Source: Malus domestica
Lineage: Eukaryota; Streptophyta; Magnoliopsida; Rosales; Rosaceae
Length of the DNA: 64,000 nucleotides
Assembly (NCBI RefSeq): GCF_042453785.1
Contig: NC_091661.1
Location: forward strand, 27,209,501 to 27,273,500
Reading direction: 5' to 3'
The translations under genes were made by a program, and so were the position numbers. This document shows, piece after piece, positions 60,860-64,000 of the stretch (its first letter is position 1; every line of letters starts with the position of its first letter). The notes below the pieces were generated by a model. It did not search any database and had not been told where the DNA came from. It worked only from the letters and a program-made list of their open reading frames with translations.

Positions 60860-63145
60860 ATGCCTAAAAATCACAGAGGTGTAATTAGATCACGTTCTGA
60901 ACCGGCTTTGAATCCTAATCGACTCAGAGACAAATCTTTGGCTCCTTCGACGTCACTTGCCGCCAACCCCAATGACATAGATACATTCTATGATCAGGGT
61001 AAGTTTCAGTTCCACACACATTATTCAACGTTCATGCATGCATGCATGCATGCATAATCCCACAATATTCACGTACACATTTTTCAAAATTAATTTCCTT
61101 GTTATTTTCCCAGTACTAGGTTTTGCAGTAATTCATATTATGTTCATCACAGAATGGTTAACGAAACTTACATGTCATGGCATTTTCGTTTTTTATCACT
61201 GGGGCTGGGAAATTCAAACTTAAAACATCTTCCAATGTTAATTGTGGAAGATAAATACAACTAGATCAACGTTTGCTTAAGGATTCATATTTGTATCATT
61301 TGAATAGATCGACTAATTCATGTTAAAAGGTTTTTGAATTTGGTTTTAAGCTATAGTAACTTTTTCCCATCTATTGACAGTGAATCTCACATTGGGAAAA
61401 GAAGGGACAAAGTATATATATGCTCATAAGTACTTGGACTACTTCTCATATTGCCAATTGGTTTTATGGTGAAATCTCAACTTTCTTTTTAGTATCAGGG
61501 CAGGTTGGCCAACTCTAAAGCTCAACAGCCACACATACGTCACCCGATTTGTGTTATCCACGTTCTAAGTTTAAAAGTTCATCACACGTGAGAGTGCGTG
61601 TTTAGGGTATCCATTCTACATTAATTGGAGAAATAATGGACATTAAATGTGCTTATAAGTAATTGGGTTACTCTCATATTACCATTTAATTTTATGGTGG
61701 AACCAACTTTCTTCACCATTCATCATGTGTTTGGCACGAATTTTTATTGAGTAAGTCGGAATGGGCAATTAATTAGGAAAAAAACTTCTTCCAAAACACC
61801 ATGATAGCATACATAAGATTAGCCGTGGCTAATCAAAATCCACGGTTGGTGAACCGTGAGCATGAACCCGAGGCTACTGCCCCTTTTTGTAGTAGTGTCT
61901 CTAGCTCATTTTTGTTCAACAATTTGGTTTTGATTTAATTCTATAAACCCCAGGTTGCATTCTTTCTGATGTGTTTATAATTAATCTTTTGAATGTATGT
62001 TTCCCCACTACAAATGTGCAGCGGAATCAGCTGATACAAGTTGCAAAGATTCAGAAGTTAGATGCTATGATGATGAAAATGCATCCTGGATATCATGGTT
62101 CTGAAATCAGAAAGGAAATGAATTCTTTTGTGAAGTCGAGGACGATTACATCCTCGATGATTTCAACCGTTCAGGTTTAAGAAATCATGTACCGTTCTAT
62201 GATTATGCACTGGATTTAATTTTGGACGTTGAGTCTTCCAATGGTAAGAATCAGATAAGTCCATCAACCAAAATTACTTTGATGAAGATTTCAGCTGCCA
62301 TTGCGGTACGAAGCTATTAAGTTATTATGTAATTTCCAATGAGATCAACAGATGGCTTAACTGATGAGGAACAGAACAATCTGATCGAATCCGCGGCGGA
62401 GATGCTCTATGGTTTAATACATGCCAGATACATAGCAACTAACAAAGGATTGTCTGCAATGGTAAGGTGTTTACAAAATACATATTAATTGCTTTATTTT
62501 CTTTCAAAATATTAGGTGTCACACCCCGAAATACTGTTCATGTTTCGGAGTGTGGCATTAGATTTGAGGCTTCCTAATTTAACAGTGCAATTCAGTTGGA
62601 GAAGTACAGGAACTATGATTTTGGCAGATGTCCAAGAGTTAACTGCAATAAACAACGTTGTTTGCCTGTTGGTCAGTCAGACATCCCAAGATTAAGCACC
62701 GTACAAATCTACTGTCCCAAGTGTGAAGACATTTATTCCCCACAATCCAGACACCAAGAACGTATCCTTATGTATGACTTTGTAAATGACATGACGAGTG
62801 CTTCTACTATACATCTATAAATACCTAAGAATAGTATACATTGTCTTTTAAGTAGCTCATATCCACCTGTTAAATTTCATGCGATTCTTAAGTGCATATT
62901 CAGTTCTTAAATTCAGATGTCTGCCATACATGGCATAAACTAGAATTTTCGATTCCGCCAATTTTGTTTTGTTCCGGAGCAGTTTTTCAATGTTTGCCTT
63001 GACAACAATCTCAGAAATTGATGGAGCTTACTTTGGAACCACATTTCCTCACCTTTTCTTCTTGACCTACGGGCATCTTAAGCCGCAGAAGGCGATTCAG
63101 AACTTTGTTCCGAGAATATACGGCTTCAAAGTCTGCAACGAATAA
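60860..63145 (+). pseudogene. CKB: Casein kinase II subunit beta, one in-frame stop
   Basis: CK2 beta is the regulatory subunit of the CK2 tetramer in nucleus and cytosol. Five exons join in phase: 60860-60998, 62022-62243, 62352-62461, 62596-62761 and 63015-63145. The product starts with a plant-type Ser/Asn-rich extension, then ASWISWF, the acidic loop [25 protein letters not shown], the zinc finger CPRVNC..YCPKC (four Cys kept), [12 protein letters not shown] and [12 protein letters not shown]. In exon 2 the codon after WISWF is TGA, where the family normally has Cys before the NEFFCEV block. Everything else, including splice sites and phase, is intact. So this is a young pseudogene, a sequence error, or a gene using a later start. 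Intron 3 holds a TGTCACACCCCGAAAT stretch like an LTR end. Confidence 0.8.
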
Positions 63146-63634
63146 TGAATCTTGCTTCTCTTGGTGAAGAAAATATAAAGGGGTCCAAGCAAGCAGTGTT
63201 GTTGCCTTGTAGGAAAAGAAACAGGGGCAGTTCACTAGTTTTACTTGGTTTTAGGTTGTGGATCAATGATTCTTTTGCAATTATGTGTAAAATTTCATTT
63301 CTTCAGTTTTAAGTTTAACTAGACGCCAAGATAGCAATATCTTAAACTAATCGAGAGATGTCACGTGAAAAAGTTAAAACACAAGAACTGGGCATGACAT
63401 CAAAATTGTACAAGTTTCTCTCCATCAATCATGGGTTCTTGCCCAAAATTTGCTGAAAGGAAACTAGAGGCTAAATATACACCAGAAAGAGGTTAACTTA
63501 ATTACTGGCTGACGACACTGCAGTACAGATACCTGTTGCCACCATTTGTAGGGCTAATAGCTGTTACAAAATAAACTACAGACTAGCTTGGTATCACTTT
63601 CACCATTACAGTCAAACGAATGTTATCACAAGGA
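63146..63634. other. Convergent 3' spacer
   Basis: Contains the 3' ends of the plus-strand CK2-beta gene and of the minus-strand gene at the right edge. No further gene seen. Confidence 0.5.
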
Positions 63635-64000
63635 TCACCATGCTTCGCTCAGTTTCTCAAAGTTACGACGGGTGCTCAGAATGCTTTCAGTGATTGCGTT
63701 TTCTTCGGATTGCAACCTGCTAATTTCAGTACCTTTGGCCGCGTCCTCTGACATCAGCACCACCAGTTGATCCTGCAAGTCCTTAATCTGCTTAGCAACC
63801 CCACTGATTTTTTCATTATGTTTCTTTCTTTCTTGAGTTTGCACAGCAATCTGAATTTCAACTTCCTTTGACTTGTCCTGAAGCTGCCCCAACTGAACTT
63901 TCATTTCTAGCAAAGAGTTCAGACGGTCACGTACTGCCTTGACATCAAATCCAAACGTTTCTAAATCACCTATTTCTTGGAAGCTGCTATCAAAGAAGTC
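63635..64000 (-). CDS. C-terminal coiled-coil exon, probable DUF724-type protein
   Basis: The open frame runs from beyond the right edge (earliest visible residues DFFDSSFQEIGDLETFGFDV) to a stop at 63635-63637. The pattern LETFGFDVKAVRDRLNSLLEMK followed by long heptad-type coiled coil and a short end KLSEAW resembles the C-terminus of plant Agenet/DUF724 proteins. This identification is from the C-terminal pattern only, since the Agenet domains would lie outside the window. Other coiled-coil families cannot be excluded. Confidence 0.5.
   Translation of the reverse strand, partial: DFFDSSFQEIGDLETFGFDVKAVRDRLNSLLEMKVQLGQLQDKSKEVEIQIAVQTQERKKHNEKISGVAKQIKDLQDQLVVLMSEDAAKGTEISRLQSEENAITESILSTRRNFEKLSEAW

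Overview
The window is nuclear DNA of a flowering plant: AT-rich intergenic space, genes with many short exons and GT..AG introns, and dense MITEs, SINEs and LTR elements. An intact receptor-like protein gene very close to the apple HcrVf (Vf scab-resistance) family, together with Rosaceae-type repeats, points to apple or pear (tribe Maleae). Exon coordinates were derived by eye from splice sites and reading-frame continuity. Every joined reading frame called intact closes in phase; no database search was run.

Left part (1-24 kb): a minus-strand bromodomain gene runs off the left edge. It is followed by a poorly understood minus-strand coding-like stretch (4.1-5.3 kb), a complete five-exon cytochrome P450 of the CYP714 family (minus, 6.8-10.9 kb), and a 7 kb gene desert full of MITEs. 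Next comes an eight-exon gene for a conserved plant WD40-type nuclear protein (plus, 18.8-21.6 kb).

Middle part (24-46 kb): an eight-coding-exon COP1-interacting-protein-7-like gene (plus, 25.5-29.6 kb) lies tail to tail with the intronless 982-residue HcrVf-like receptor-like protein (minus, 30.7-33.7 kb). The block holding the 3' end of the first and all of the second has been duplicated about 10 kb downstream. The copy keeps the CIP7-like 3' end (39.2-39.7 kb), is split by an LTR-like insertion of about 2.4 kb, and carries a receptor-like gene shrunk by an internal in-frame deletion to 210 residues (42.7-43.4 kb). Between the copies lie repeated pieces of the receptor-gene promoter, a 5' fragment of a VPS50/syndetin gene, an Au-like SINE and several MITEs. 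A long foldback element with a PIF/Harbinger-type element inside one arm follows at 43.9-45.7 kb.

Right part (46-64 kb): two tandem PPME1-like pectin methylesterase genes (minus), each with four exons and an open frame (368 and 370 residues). The first carries a 5.06 kb Ty1-copia retrotransposon in intron 2 and a MITE nested inside another MITE in intron 1. Then come a five-exon casein kinase II beta-subunit gene (plus) with one in-frame stop at a highly conserved position, and the C-terminal coiled-coil exon of a probable DUF724-type protein at the right edge.

The genes are unrelated plant housekeeping, hormone, defence and cell-wall genes, not a pathway. The main interest is structural: segmental duplication with loss in a resistance-type receptor locus, nested transposons, and a recurring class of very short poly(A/T) insertions flanked by direct repeats.
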